A DNA stretch of 64,000 bases from Tetrahymena thermophila SB210 (Eukaryota; Ciliophora; Oligohymenophorea; Hymenostomatida; Tetrahymenidae): positions 1 through 64,000 of the forward strand of contig NW_002476245.1 of NCBI RefSeq assembly GCF_000189635.1, written 5' to 3'. Under the pieces are notes generated by a model. The model was not told the DNA's origin, did not search any database, and saw only the letters and a program-made list of their open reading frames with translations. The translations under genes and the position numbers were made by a program. This document shows positions 11,617 to 24,327 of the stretch, one piece after another (the first letter of the stretch is position 1; the number at the start of each line of letters is the position of its first letter).

Positions 11617-14600
11617 TCATAAATATTATATTAAATGGTTGCAATCCCAAATACCAGAAACAGGATTTTTATTCTCTCTAAAATAGGTTCCTTATCCATG
11701 AACAAAGTCATTATTGAAATTTCCTGTAAACCTATCTCCGTTTGAGAGATATATAGTTCCTATCCCTTCCTTGTTATCATCTTTAAAATCACCTAATTTT
11801 TTAATTTTAAAAAAATTAAAGATTAATTAAAGTTTTTTTATTAAATACCTTCGTATTTAACCCAATATTCTCCAAGATTATCAAAATTTGTATAATCAAA
11901 CTCTCCAATAATTTGTGCAGGAGATTCATTATAAACAGTGCCTTTTCCATTAAACTAATCATTTCTCCATTATCCTAGATAAGCCAAGCTTCCAGAAGGA
12001 TAATACAAAGTACCCAAACCTTCCATTCTACCTTCACACCACTCTCCTTCATAGTACCCTCCATCAGCATAAAAAAATTTTCCAGTACCATGCCTTAAAC
12101 CACCTTTACAGATAAATTATATCTTTAATAAAATAATCTATTTTTATTAAATACTTTACCTAATTTTTCACCAATATAATGTGATGAATCATCATAAGTT
12201 TCATGAATATGCTCATATTTATTTCTTTATGAATCAGTAGAAGTGAAAACATTTGTTGCTTTTAATAAAAAACAGGTTTAATTTAATAAAATTTTTAATT
12301 ATTTTTACCTTAAGGTTAGACACTCATAGGATTAAAGCTCTAATTCTATTGAAGAGCTGCATAAAATTAATTTCCTTATATTTAAGTTGGAGCTTATATG
12401 AGCTATTATTGGGGAGGTTATTATATGTACTGTTATTGATTTTAGCTTCTTAAAATGAATTAATTTTAGCTATTTGTCAATCCGGCCAGCTATTAAGCTT
12501 AAAGCTAGCTAGTAGTCATCGGATTAGAAAATGCAGACTATTGGATTACAGGATTTTATATGTTATTTCCTAGCAACTACTATGCAATTTATTCTTGCTA
12601 TTAATAAGTCAAGTTTTAAATAGGTTATTGCTATGAAACTTAGATATTTGTAAATTATTTTTAGTCAGGATAGATGTTGAATTGAGTATTGCTCTATCCA
12701 CTTAAATTATTATTATTTTAAGGTGATATATTTACTACACTTCTGCTGGAATTTTGCTCAATTTTATTAGGACTCTCTTATTTTGGAATTACTTAGTACT
12801 TAACATTACTTTAAGACAGCTTTTCTTTTTCAGAGTATATTTAATCGTTTATTTTTTATTTTTCTTTAAATTCATTTATAATTTTTTATACATCTTCTGG
12901 AATTTGATAATTTTAGCCATTATTAGTCTAAGGCTGAGAAATCTGATTATATTATAAATTAATACCTGCATTATTGTTGTCATAGCCTGGCAAACTAAAG
13001 TTTGTAAATCCTTAATAGTTTGCTTGACCTAGATTTTAATCTGTTGGAGGTGGTTATAGTTTTTATGGTTAATTCTATAAATTAATTTAATTTCCTATCA
13101 AATTATTAGAAAATTAATAGCTTTACTATTAATTGGAACTTTAAATTGGAGTTATTCCTGAATAGCTTTACTAAACCTAGCCGGAATTTATTTGAGATAA
13201 GTTTGTGCTTCCATTACTATTAAATTGTTATTGTTACTATAAGTTTGGATTAGCTGGTACATTATTGCCTTACTGATTTTAAATATTATAAGGAACTGAT
13301 GGGGGCTTAAGATGATATTAAAGTAATGTTGGTTAGTAATTAGAGTTTGTAGTTTAACTGCTATTCTTAACTAAAGTTACCCCACTGATTGGGGTTTAGT
13401 TGATATTACCAAAATTATGTGATTAATTTATAACTTAGTTTTAGAGAACGTCTTGCGACTATTACCTTGATAAATTCTAGTTTTTGGGATTTGCTGGTGG
13501 AATAGAAACCTATTAACTCTAATATTGCTAGTTAGAATTTTGCTAATAGGTAGAGGCTGCTATCTAATTTTAAGAATACTAAGGGAAAAATGCATTAGGT
13601 TTAACTTGAGTTGGATTATTAGTGTTTTCTAAATTATTTGGATTTCCTTAAAAAGAGAAACTTTAAGTAGCAGCTATTTAAGATGACTGGGAGCTTTATT
13701 ATGCAAAAGTATTTGGAGATTAAATATTTGTGCTAGGTTATTATGATGAAGTTATATTATTTTAATTCAAACTATTATTTGGGTTAAGAGCACTACTTGC
13801 TGCTGTAATGCTCTAATTGTTATTTTATACAAAAGAATTAGAAGCAGAATTTTGTTTCTAACTATAATTATATTCTTCTGCCTCTGTATTTAGTGCTTTA
13901 AAAAGAGAAACACCATATTTATCAGAAGCAGGAGCAACTTTTAAAGAAGCTTGCTATTCAATCATCTACTGTTATTAGTTATATACTTCATTCATTTAAT
14001 TTATGATGTTAAGCTAAGTAGCTAGTTCTATAAAATCAGGACGATCTTATTCCTATACTTTTACCATTCTTGCAATTAAATCATGGACATCTACACCATA
14101 CTAATTCTTAATTATATTCATATGAATCTTAAGCTAATTTTCATTAAAATCTCCTGCCTCATAATTATATAAATTATCGACAGTTCCTAGATTACAGCAT
14201 TCGATTAGTATAATTCCTAAGATAATTTACAAATAAAATTATTTTAATTTGAACTCTAAACTATAATTTGTATTAGATATCTTTGAAAGGATAATATTCA
14301 TTTATATACTTATTTATTATATTTCAAATATTACCTAAAGTAAATACGTCTGATTTGAATGGATTGTGTTGAGGCTAATAATTTTTTTAGGAAACAGCTT
14401 TTGTCAATAAAGGAGAAAGATAAATTCCTTGTGTGTCAAAGTGCTCACCATAACTTAATTATGAAATCATAGTAGCAAAGCTAGGTACTATTTTGTTAAC
14501 TAGTGGGTGCAAAAGTTTTATTTCAAAATATTCAGAAACTAAAATATTAGATGTCTTTAAATCGCCATGAGCCAAATTAACAAGCTACAAATTATAAAGA

Positions 14601-15118
14601 GAGTTAATACAACTGAAAGCAATTGTAAATATTTCTTGAGGAGTAAACCTTTAGTTTTGTAGTTTCTTTGTTTTTACTTCAATTTATATGTCTCTTTGCA
14701 AATATTCTATAACTAATTAAATTCTTTATACTGAACTACAAAATTTTTCTTCTGTTTGTATAAAGTACTCATATACATCAATTAAATTCTTAGTTCGCTT
14801 TTCTTTATGATTTTCTTCTGTTATATGAATAAGTTATTTCATATTCACCAAGTCCTTGTCTATGGTATCTAAATCTTAATAAACACTTTCTTTTATAGCT
14901 AAAGTGCGTGCCTTCTAATACAATCTTTGCTTAGCAGACTTTTTTGTATCTTTTCCTTCATCTTAATTTAGCTATTGAGAATTTTCAAATTCATAATTTC
15001 TTTCGAAAACCTTAATCTATCCATAATGTAAATCTTGCTTATCTTCAATAAAAGAGTACTACTTATAAAATAGTTCCTTTGTTTACTCTACTTCTTCTTT
15101 TCCTAATGACTATCCCAT
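11617..15118 (-). CDS. Pseudokinase - Q/N-rich - MORN fusion protein
   Basis: Five exons: 15118-14335, 14216-12309, 12258-12160, 12103-11849 and 11792-11617, giving 1073 residues. Residues about 60-320 resemble a protein kinase: an AIK lysine (about Lys76), HGDLKTSN (184-191) in place of HRDLKxxN, a YLSP activation-segment end, SDVFTLG (subdomain IX) and RPDF (subdomain XI). The DFG magnesium-binding motif is not visible and HRD has Gly for Arg, so it is probably a pseudokinase. About 530 residues of Q/N-rich sequence follow, with almost all Gln encoded by TAA/TAG. I checked that exon 2, 636 codons long, contains no in-frame TGA. The C-terminal about 150 residues hold MORN repeats (YEGEW and GxGT/K patterns), usual in cortical and ciliary membrane-linked proteins. 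The true substrate or partner is unknown. Confidence 0.8.
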
Positions 15119-16523
15119 TTATTAAATATTTATTATTCTACTTAAAATTTTATCTTTTAAAATAATTGTTAGAAATAAAGTTATTTAATTAGAGTTGATT
15201 ATTTATCTATTTATCTATCAATCTATCAGCTTTTGTTTGATTTTTTAAAAGTAAAAATTTCAAAAAAGATTTACTTAACAATATTTCTTATCTTTCATTA
15301 TCAAAAGTTCTATATCTTATGAATCAATTTACATTAGCATACATTCTTTATTTTCTATTAATAAGCTAAAAATTTTTAAAAGCATAAAACAATAATTGTC
15401 AACTAATTAAATTAGTTGAATTTTTTTTAGAATACTTTAAAAAAAACTTTAATCTCAAAATATTTTTTCTGGTTGATTTTAAAGATTAGTATTTGATTTT
15501 ATTAAGATAAGAATTGATTTAAAATAAAAAAATGAAAATAAATATTTTAAATCTCACAAATTAGTTAAATTAAAAATTATTAGTAAATAAATCATATTTT
15601 AAGATAATAATTATAAATATGATATTTCATAAAATTTAGTTAGCATTTTAGTAAATAGTTTTTAAGGGAATTTATATCGTCTTTTATAGAAATTAATAAT
15701 TTAAATTTTAAATTAGTTAAAAAATTATTATTCAAATAAAACTAATTTTTTATAAATTAAATTTTATTATGATAGAGATTAATAAATTAATACGTTGAAA
15801 TTTTATTGAAAAATTTTTTAGAAATTGATTTTGCTTTAAGATTAACTCGATATAAAAAAAATATTAAATTTACAATTATTAAATTTATATTTTTATCTTA
15901 TCAAATAAAAGAAATTAATAAGAGTATTTACATTTAATTTTTTAGATTTAATTTTAATTAAGATATATTTTTTATGAAAATTATATTCTTTTATTTTGAT
16001 TCAAGTAGATTTTTTTAAACTTTTATATATTTAAATATTATTTTTTATAAAAACATAAAATATTTTTAACTAAATAAAATTAAAAAATTTTGAATAATAA
16101 TGAGTGAATACGATTTGATTTATCTAGATTATCTCACTTTTACAAATTCAATTTATTAAACACTCTTATTAAATATTAGCCTTAAGTATTTATAAAATGA
16201 ACTACAAATATAAATCAATAAGTAAAAAGTTGTAGTAAAACACATAAGTAAATACCATTCATGATTCATTCAATTTTGAGAATTATAAAATTTAGAAAAA
16301 GGGTTGTTCCTTACAGACAGATTAACAAATATATCTATCTATCTATTATTTGATTTGAGAAAAAAAATATTAAATTATTTCACATAATTATTAAAAGGAT
16401 CAAATTTCTTTGTAAAACTATTTATAAATCGAAATTTACAATTTTGTAAAAACTTAAAGCATAAATCCTTAAAATTTTAGCAAAATCTTAAACTCAATTT
16501 AAAGAAGCAAATCTACTGAAGCA
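15119..16523. other. Divergent intergenic region
   Basis: About 1.4 kb of very AT-rich DNA between two divergent genes, so it holds both promoters. No open frame with coding character, RNA gene or notable repeat was seen. Confidence 0.6.
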
Positions 16524-17854
16524 ATGAGCGAAATTAACTAGTAATAGAAGCTTATTTCTGAATTCAATAATTGTATAGCTATCATGAAATAGAATCTTAA
16601 TTAGACAAGTAGAATTTATTTTTAATGATTAAAATTACTATTTATGGTCATTAAGACTATACAATTAGATTAATTGATTCTGAAATTTATATTTTTAATT
16701 TATTAAATAATAGATTATAAGCTTCAGTCTGCATAAATCACTAAAGTAAATCATTATATTTGTTTTATTTTTATATTTTATTACGGAAGTGATAATATAA
16801 TTTTTTTTTTTTTTTTTCAGTCATAGCAAAGGGGAGTAGAATTGTTAGAATAAATTCAAAATAGATTCAGGACTATAAAATTTCCTATTCAGGATAGATC
16901 AAAAGCAGAAAAGCTCAAAAAGGATTTTGAAGGAGTAAAAATAATTCAAATTACAATTTTTCATTTGTAAACTTTAAATAGCTAGATCATTTAGCTATCT
17001 ATTATTGAGAATAAAAGAATTGATAAATTAAAATAGAGGTATCAAAAATAAATTTTGATTATTTCTGGTATCAGCTTTTAAGAAAATTAAAATCAAATTT
17101 ATTTTATAATTTAAGTAAATATAATTTTTTTAATAGTCTGCGATAGACTTTTAGAAACAGTGTCAAGTCTTTTTAGATTTCAAAAAGTTAGAATATGATT
17201 AACGAAGAGAAACAATTTAAAATTGTATTTAAATACTTTTCCTTATTTAGTAATTAATTAATTTTTTAATGTAGCATTAAATCAATCAAGCATAAATCCT
17301 TCTGTTAATGGCAATTTAGAGAGTTACTATGAAGAAAATACTATTGATGATATTGAAAAAAATAATAAATAAACCTCTAACTAAAACTTAGAAATGCAAT
17401 AAAGACAAAAGTAACCAACTTAAGAAGAAGTACACCCTGATTTAGAATTTCAATATAAAATGATGAAAGAAAAAAATGAAGGAATAAAGTGTATCAAAAG
17501 ATTAATTTAAAATTAATTAAAAAGTTTTTTTATTTAAAAAAATAGAGGTATAAAAAGATATTATACAAGTAGATTAAATCATGAAAGACATAAAATAATT
17601 GGTTGTCGAACAAGGTGATTAGATATGCGAAATAGGTGAGAATGTGTAAGCAACGAAGTAAAATGTGATTAAAGCTAATAAAGAACTCACTGAGGTAGGT
17701 AGATTTAGTAGTTTTTTAATATGAATTTTATTTTCTTTTTTATGAAAAGGCTAAAGCTTTAAATGAAGTAAACAAAAAAAGAAAATGCTTACTATTATTA
17801 TTATTAGTAGTTATAATAGCAATAATAGTTATTCCTATTGCTGTCCTTAGTTGA
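16524..17854 (+). CDS. Syntaxin-like Qa-SNARE
   Basis: Seven exons: 16524-16608, 16714-16745, 16821-16934, 17137-17224, 17275-17490, 17546-17694 and 17750-17854, giving 262 residues. Syntaxins mediate fusion of transport vesicles with their target membrane. The N-terminal half is helical and Gln-rich, as in an Habc-type region. The SNARE motif covers about residues 180-230, with the central LVVEQGDQICEIGENV heptads; Gln201 sits at the expected zero-layer position. The protein ends in a basic patch (KKRK) and a 20-residue hydrophobic anchor (about 242-261), the usual tail-anchored layout. Exon 2 is only 32 nt; it was placed because it alone restores the frame. The acceptor of exon 3 follows 17 T residues. 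Which organelle it serves cannot be assigned. Confidence 0.88.
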
Positions 17855-18877
17855 TCTTTATTTTCAAAGCAATAGATAGTTACTAAACATTTTTAAACAC
17901 TAAAAATAATTTCAAATTAATAACCACACTATATTAAAAATCCAAGTTATACATACCCATCCATCATAAAGGTGACCTGATACTATAAAAACTACTTATA
18001 AATTATTTAACTAAAATTTTAACACAAAAGTAATATTAATAAATTTAGTTTATTAGATTGGAGCACGTTTATTTTACATTTTTTATTATTTTGTATTTAT
18101 ATCTATCTTAAAAGCTCTGTTCTAAATATAAATAAAATACATAAAAATAAAAATTAATTAATCAATTAATATTTAGTTATTATTTTTAAAAAAATTATTT
18201 TTTCTGATTTTAAATAGAGGATTGCAGGTATTACGAATAAATTATTTTTATTAGGAAAATAGATAAGCTTATAAAAATATAAAATAGTTAATAAATAAAG
18301 ATGTTAATAACAAGTTTGGATGAATTTATTATTATTATTATTATTTACTATTGTACAAATTATTTAGAGGAATACGATGATTTACAAAGTTTCTAATATA
18401 TAAAATCTATTAATAAAAATTTAGAAAATAATAAATTTATTTATTCATTGATTCATAATATTTATAGCTTATTTCCTATAAAAAATTAAATAAAAGATGA
18501 TAAAAAATTTCACAATTTTCATAATTTTAAATTTAAAATATTAAAATAAAAATATATATTTTTTTTACTTTTTAAAATTCAAAAAATACTTTTTTTTTAG
18601 GTATGATTTATTTCGAGTATAATTTGGATAAAGTTACTTTACTTCAGAGTTTTAAATATTGATAATTGATAAATTAAAGAGAGTAAATGTAGTGATTTAA
18701 TTTAAACACAAATTAACAATTCGGTATTTTTTTGGTGTTGGTACTTAAATATTTTGATAAATTTTTTAATTTTACTTCAATTTGCAATATCGTGATTTGA
18801 AAGAAAAATCGAAATAACTCTAATACTAAAAAATTAAAATAAGAAAGCAAAGTAAAATAAGTAGTAAAGATATTAAA
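17855..18877. other. Intergenic spacer
   Basis: AT-rich DNA between two plus-strand genes. It should contain the syntaxin 3' UTR and the promoter of the Cys-rich gene. A short ATT repeat lies near 18330-18345. No gene was seen. Confidence 0.6.
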
Positions 18878-20064
18878 ATGCATAATAGAATAGATAACGA
18901 AGGGAAGAATTCTAATTCAGAAGACACCTTTCTCTCCACAGAAGAAGTAGATGCATTAGTTGAAAATTATAGATTAACAATAGGTAGTTTTCATTAAATT
19001 TGTGGAAGGAATAAAATCAATCATTCATTTATTTATTATCCAAAAGAAAATATGACATTAGAAGGTGAATAATTAAAACCCAAAATAGAAGAGGGGAAAT
19101 AAAAGCTAGCTAGTTTAGAATAGCATAAAAGTTTATTAGATAAAGATATGAATGAGTATAAACATAAAATTGAAACGTATCAACCAAAAGTATAGGAAAT
19201 TTTAGAAATCTAAAAAGGTTACTATTAGAAAAATGCAAAAATAAATTAGATTTTTAAAAAATATAAAATTGGACATCATGATTAAAAAATAAATACAAAT
19301 GCTAATTTTGAAAAAGCGATTAAGTCAGAACCTCTCATAGAATTGGAAGAAAAAAAATCTAACAACTCTAATTAAGATTTTACTTAGGACCATGATTTTT
19401 AGTTTGTTTAAAATTTAGTAAAATCTGGCGATAGCAAGCTGAGCTAATAAGATAAAGATAACTTAAACGCAGCTTTATAAATGTTCATAGCAGAATCTGA
19501 ATAGCAAGTATAGAATGAAGCAAAGCTTGAAAAACTATTTTCTGATACTTTAAACAAAAGGGAAGAAGTTTTGAAAAAAGAATCAAAACTTTTAGTTATT
19601 TAGTATTGTATCCACTGTAAGTAGAGATTTTCTCCTCTATGTAATGAAGAAGTAATAAAAATATCTCAAATTTTTGATAATTTATTTTAAAATGCATAAA
19701 TAAGTTTATTTTAATTTTGAATTAAGATAACATTTTTTTGATAAAATTCTCATTTTACATTGCTTTAACAATAACTGTACTTATTACATATTTATTATTA
19801 TAGGGCTCTTGTATTTATCATTAAGGGAACTTGAAATTTTATAGTTGTAGAACATGTGGAGGCGATGAATATTATAATTGTTGTGGCAAATGTCTAAAGT
19901 GTTCTAAAGGATGTGGCAAAGGCAAACATGCTGCTAAAGAAAAAGTATATAAAAATGAATTAACTCCATAATCTAAACCTAAATCTGTAAGCTTAAATAA
20001 TATAAGTAATAACGATTTCTATTAAATAACTTTTGAAAGTTTACAGTTTATACCAAAAAAGTGA
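18878..20064 (+). CDS. Hypothetical protein with C-terminal Cys-rich, zinc-binding-like domain
   Basis: Three exons: 18878-18983, 19047-19651 and 19804-20064, giving 323 residues. I do not recognise the family. The first about 210 residues are charged and probably largely helical or coiled-coil (rich in E, K, Q). From about residue 220 there is a run of paired cysteines: CIHC, then CNEEGSC, CRTC, NCCGKCLKC and SKGCGKGKH. The spacing suggests two or more zinc sites, such as a treble-clef or zinc-ribbon arrangement, without matching a RING, PHD or B-box pattern I know. The exon 2/3 junction lies inside the Cys-rich region, and the cysteine periodicity continues across it, which supports the splice. 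There is no signal peptide. It could be a ciliate-specific regulatory or scaffold protein. Confidence 0.75.
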
Positions 20065-21279
20065 ATATTTGATAAAAACTTTTGAAAGCGCAAACATTTA
20101 AAATAGTTATATTATCTAAATAATAAAATGCCATGAAATATATAATTGTAATATCTCTAACTTTAGAATCATAAAGAGAGCTTTTTCTTGAAAAAAAATG
20201 ATTTTAAAATGAAGATTGGATGGATACTTTTTCCATATTTTTAAAATTAGTAAAATAGCATTATAATTATGGAAATAATGTGAAATTAAGTATAAAAATT
20301 TATTCGTAATTTCTTTTTGTATATTAAGAATATCTATACTTAAATTAAAATATAAACTTCGTTCTTCATTATTGTATTTTTAGAAAAGTAGTTTGTTTCG
20401 TGCTTTTGTTTGCATGTTTCTTATTTAAACTTAATGCAATACAAATAAAGGAATGGGAATAAAAAAGAAATATAAATATATAAATAAGTAAATAAATGTA
20501 CGTTATAATATGTTTGAATAATAATTAGAATAAAAGTAATTTAAAAGAATACATTATATTCTAAAATTTTTACACTAAAAAGCAAGCAAGAAAGTAGGCA
20601 AACATAAACAAATAAATAAAATTTGAAATCGATTCAATATAATTTTTATTATACTAAACCTTATAAAATTTAATAATAATAATAAATATAAAAGACATGC
20701 ATTTTATTAAAAGGTTCCCTATTTCACCCAGTATTTATTTATTTAGTAATTAAGAAAGAATTGTTGTGGGGAAAATATAAATAGAAAGTCCTTGCATTAA
20801 CTTAATAAGTAGAAAAAACTATAAATTAACAATCATTAAAGCTTTCTAAAAGAAAAAAAATAAAAACTTTAGTAATTCTTAAAAGACAAAAAGAATAAGA
20901 AAACCAGCTAAATAAAGGAGAGAATAAACATGTAAAATTATTTATATTTTAGTAAATAAATACAAAATCTGCGAATTGCGAGAAAGCCTATCTCAGCTAT
21001 AACTAAGAATAGGTAGCTTAGCTTGGATAGGTTTTGTTGCAAATTAACGCTTACAGCAAATATAACAAATTGATATTATAAATTAGCCTAGATAGCAACG
21101 ATTAATATTGTCGTTATATGTGAGAAACAAATAAAATATATTGAATTTTTGAAAAAAATGAATTTATCAAACAAATATATAAACATATTTAATGTAAAAA
21201 ATCAAATAGATAATTAACTAGAAGCAGTTCAGCCAATTAGATTGAGAGATAGTATTATAGTTTGATAGATTATATTTAA
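20065..21279. other. Intergenic spacer
   Basis: About 1.2 kb of AT-rich DNA between two plus-strand genes. No coding segment, RNA gene or strong repeat was recognised. Confidence 0.6.
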
Positions 21280-23194
21280 ATGGGAAACATAAATTGTGCT
21301 ACTTGTACTTGCGATCCAAATAAAGGATAGCCAGATACAGAATACATAACAATACCTAATGGTAAAACAGATCATCATCAAAATTAGAGTAGAATAACTT
21401 CCGCTTAGGATGCAGGACAATCTTCTGAAAAGATTAATTAAAAGGTTTATAATGCAAAAAGCTAAAATGGTGAGTCAAATAAAAATGAATACGACTCTTA
21501 GCCATACCAGCCACAAAGATCTTTAAAAGATTAAATAAATGCAAATGGTTAAACAGGTAATAAATAAAAATCTTAAATATTAATTTATAATTTTAAAAAA
21601 TTCAGCAAAAAATAAAATAATTTTAGAGTGTAATTTGATTTTTCAAAATAATAATTTGAGTTAGTTGCTCTTAAAACCATTTATTTACTTTGGTTAAAAC
21701 TAGTTTTAGTTTTTACCTTATTAGTTAAGTTTGCTTGTTTGATTGATTGTTGTTTAGAGATGTAATAAATATTATTTTCTTTGCTAAATCAATTAAAAAT
21801 AAAAAATAATTGGAAGAAAATTTAGTTAATTTTTTTAATCAAGCAATTATTCACAAATTTATTAATTTTTAAACACTCTTTTACTTTCCATAAAATATGT
21901 CATTGCTATTATAATGAGAAAAAATAAATAAAATTTGATTTTGCTTTTGACTAATTGATTGATTACTACTAGAATTTAATAAATTATTTTCATTTTTGAT
22001 AGATCGACACTTTTCTTTCATTCTTTCTACTCCTTTTATAAATAAGTTATCATGCTATAGTTATTTTTTGTATTCTACTTACTTATCCCCTTATTAATTT
22101 TTGAATAATTTTATTTTTCTATTATTTCTTCTTTTCCTCTGAAGTCAACTAAAAATTTTATTTTTTAATACAACAAAAAAGCAAGCGGATCTGTTAAAAA
22201 GTCTCTACATGAGGATAATTAGCCAACTGATTCTTAAATTGATCTTGTTAATTCAACTATTGGAAAGAACAAGAGAATCAAATTAGAAGTTATTAATATG
22301 AAAAATGGAGGTAAATATGAAGGTGAATGGAAAGAAGGTATGCGTGATGGCAAAGGAAAGCATACTTGGCCAGATGGCAGCTACTACGATGGAGAATGGC
22401 TATAAGATAAGGCCCATGGATTTGGTAAATTGGTCCATGTTGATGGTGATATTTATGAAGGTGAATGGAAAAATGATATGGCTAATGGTAAAGGTATTTA
22501 TCTTCACAGTGGCGGCGCTAAATATGAGGGAGAATGGAAAGATGATTTATAAAATGGACATGGTATAGAAACTTGGCCAGATAATGCTCGCTATGAAGGA
22601 AGCTACTTAAATGGTAAAAAAAATGGTAGTGGAACTCTTTTGTTTGCAGATAAGAGCAAATATATTGGAGAATTCTTAGATAATGAAATTTCTGGTTACG
22701 GAGAATATTATTGGTAGGATGGAAAAATATATAAAGGTTAATGGAGAAATAATAAAATGAATGGAAAGTAATTAGTCTTTTATATTTAGATTAAATTTAT
22801 TTACATTAAAAACAAATCATTAAGAATAATTTACCACACTCAAAAAGTTTAATTTTTTTGTGGATCTTAAATGATAAAAAATTAATTTTCATTTTAAATT
22901 TTAAAAGAGGAGAGACCATATGGGTTGATAAAAAGAGGTATGTAGGAGAATACTTGGATGATAAAAAGCATGGTTTTGGTGTATTTGAATGGGGAAATGG
23001 TAAGAAATACGAAGGCGAGTGGCTCAACGGAAAATAACATGGAAAAGGTAAATTCATTCAATTAGTTTTTGCAATTTTTACTTAGATTAAGTATTTCGTT
23101 TCTAAAAAAAGGTGCTATTATTTTGCCCACAAACGAAAGGAAAGAAGGTATTTGGGAAGATGGTAAGCGTATTAAATGGATTACCGAAGAATGA
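21280..23194 (+). CDS. N-myristoylated nine-MORN-repeat protein
   Basis: Four exons: 21280-21556, 22182-22767, 22908-23047 and 23112-23194, giving 361 residues. The protein starts MGNINCATC: Gly2 with small or polar residues after it fits N-myristoylation, and Cys6/Cys9 could be palmitoylated. About 110 low-complexity residues follow. From about residue 125 there are nine consecutive MORN units of the form YEGEW-x6-GxG-x4, ending in a short acidic tail. MORN arrays bind phospholipid membranes or scaffold cortical and ciliary structures. The lipidated N-terminus points to attachment at the plasma membrane or ciliary membrane. The first intron is long (625 bp, 21557-22181). The repeat periodicity runs unbroken over the last two introns, which confirms those splices. 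Confidence 0.9.
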
Positions 23195-24327
23195 AAGCAA
23201 ATGCCTCGAATTTTTAAAACTTACTACCTTCTTTTAATAAATACAAATTAGACAGATATATTAATAAGCATTTTTAACAACTCTCAATAAAATTTAAAAA
23301 ATTACAAGTATACTGGTAAATTATAGTAAAATCAAATAAAACAAACAATCTTTTAATTTAAGATGTTTAAAGTTATCAAAGCTTTAGAAAAACAAAATTA
23401 AGCACACTCACAAGCAAACACAAACATTAAATAAATAAAAAATGAATGTTTAATAAAGCAATATAAATAAATATAAAATGATAAATTATGTATTATGTAA
23501 ACTTGATGTATTAGCAGGTGAGAAAAATAAATAAATAAATCATTCAGTCAATCAAACAATCAAAAAATTATAATTGTAAATTACTCTTATTTGAATAAAT
23601 TAAATTATATAAATAAATAAATCAATACTTCCTTCCAAAAGCAAAATATATCAAAAAAAGAATCAATCTATGAATATCTAAGAATATAGCTAGCTAACTA
23701 CTTGAGTAATCAGTTAGTTAGTCATAATAAAATATAAAAACTCAATTACCTGCTTATATTTAATAATTTTTACAGATTATAAAACAACTTTCAGTAAGTT
23801 ATCTAATATATTCATCTATCTATTTATCTACCTGTAAATTTACATTTTCTTATTTCTTAGTATTTCCGAAATATTATGACTTCAATTAAATTTTCAAATA
23901 CTTTAAGCTTTTGTTAAAAATACTTTAAAAGGTATTTTCAATAAAATTTTATTACAAATTCAAAATAAAAGTGCTCTCTATCTATAAAGCTTTTATTTAA
24001 TTATTTAAAATAAGCTCACAATTTAAATTTTAATTTATATGTTTGTAAGTAATATTTGAACTTTAAAAATCGAACATGACTATTCTTATATAATTTAATT
24101 ATTTTGAATTATAATTTCCAAAAATTAGTGAAAAATGTTATTAAAACTAACAAAAACTAAAATAAGAAAATAGGTATTTAACATAAATTTTATTTAATTT
24201 TCAATATCCTTCTCAGAATTCTGTAAGTAAAAATATTTAATACATACTTCATAGTTATCATAATGTTTTTATATTTTAAATTTTTAGTTTTTTATTAATT
24301 TTGCAAATTTATAGTAAGGAATTTCAA
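23195..24327. other. Convergent intergenic region
   Basis: AT-rich DNA between the 3' ends of two convergent genes, with several short AAAT and ATCT runs. No gene or RNA was seen. Confidence 0.6.

Noticed and set aside
12253-12957. Plus-strand open frames rich in Leu/Ile
   Set aside because: They are the antisense of the Q/N-rich exon 12309-14216, where TAA/TAG codons read as Leu/Tyr-type codons on the other strand.
22806-23057. Minus-strand frame of 83 codons
   Set aside because: It lies antisense over an intron and exon 3 of the nine-MORN gene, whose repeats fix the coding strand.
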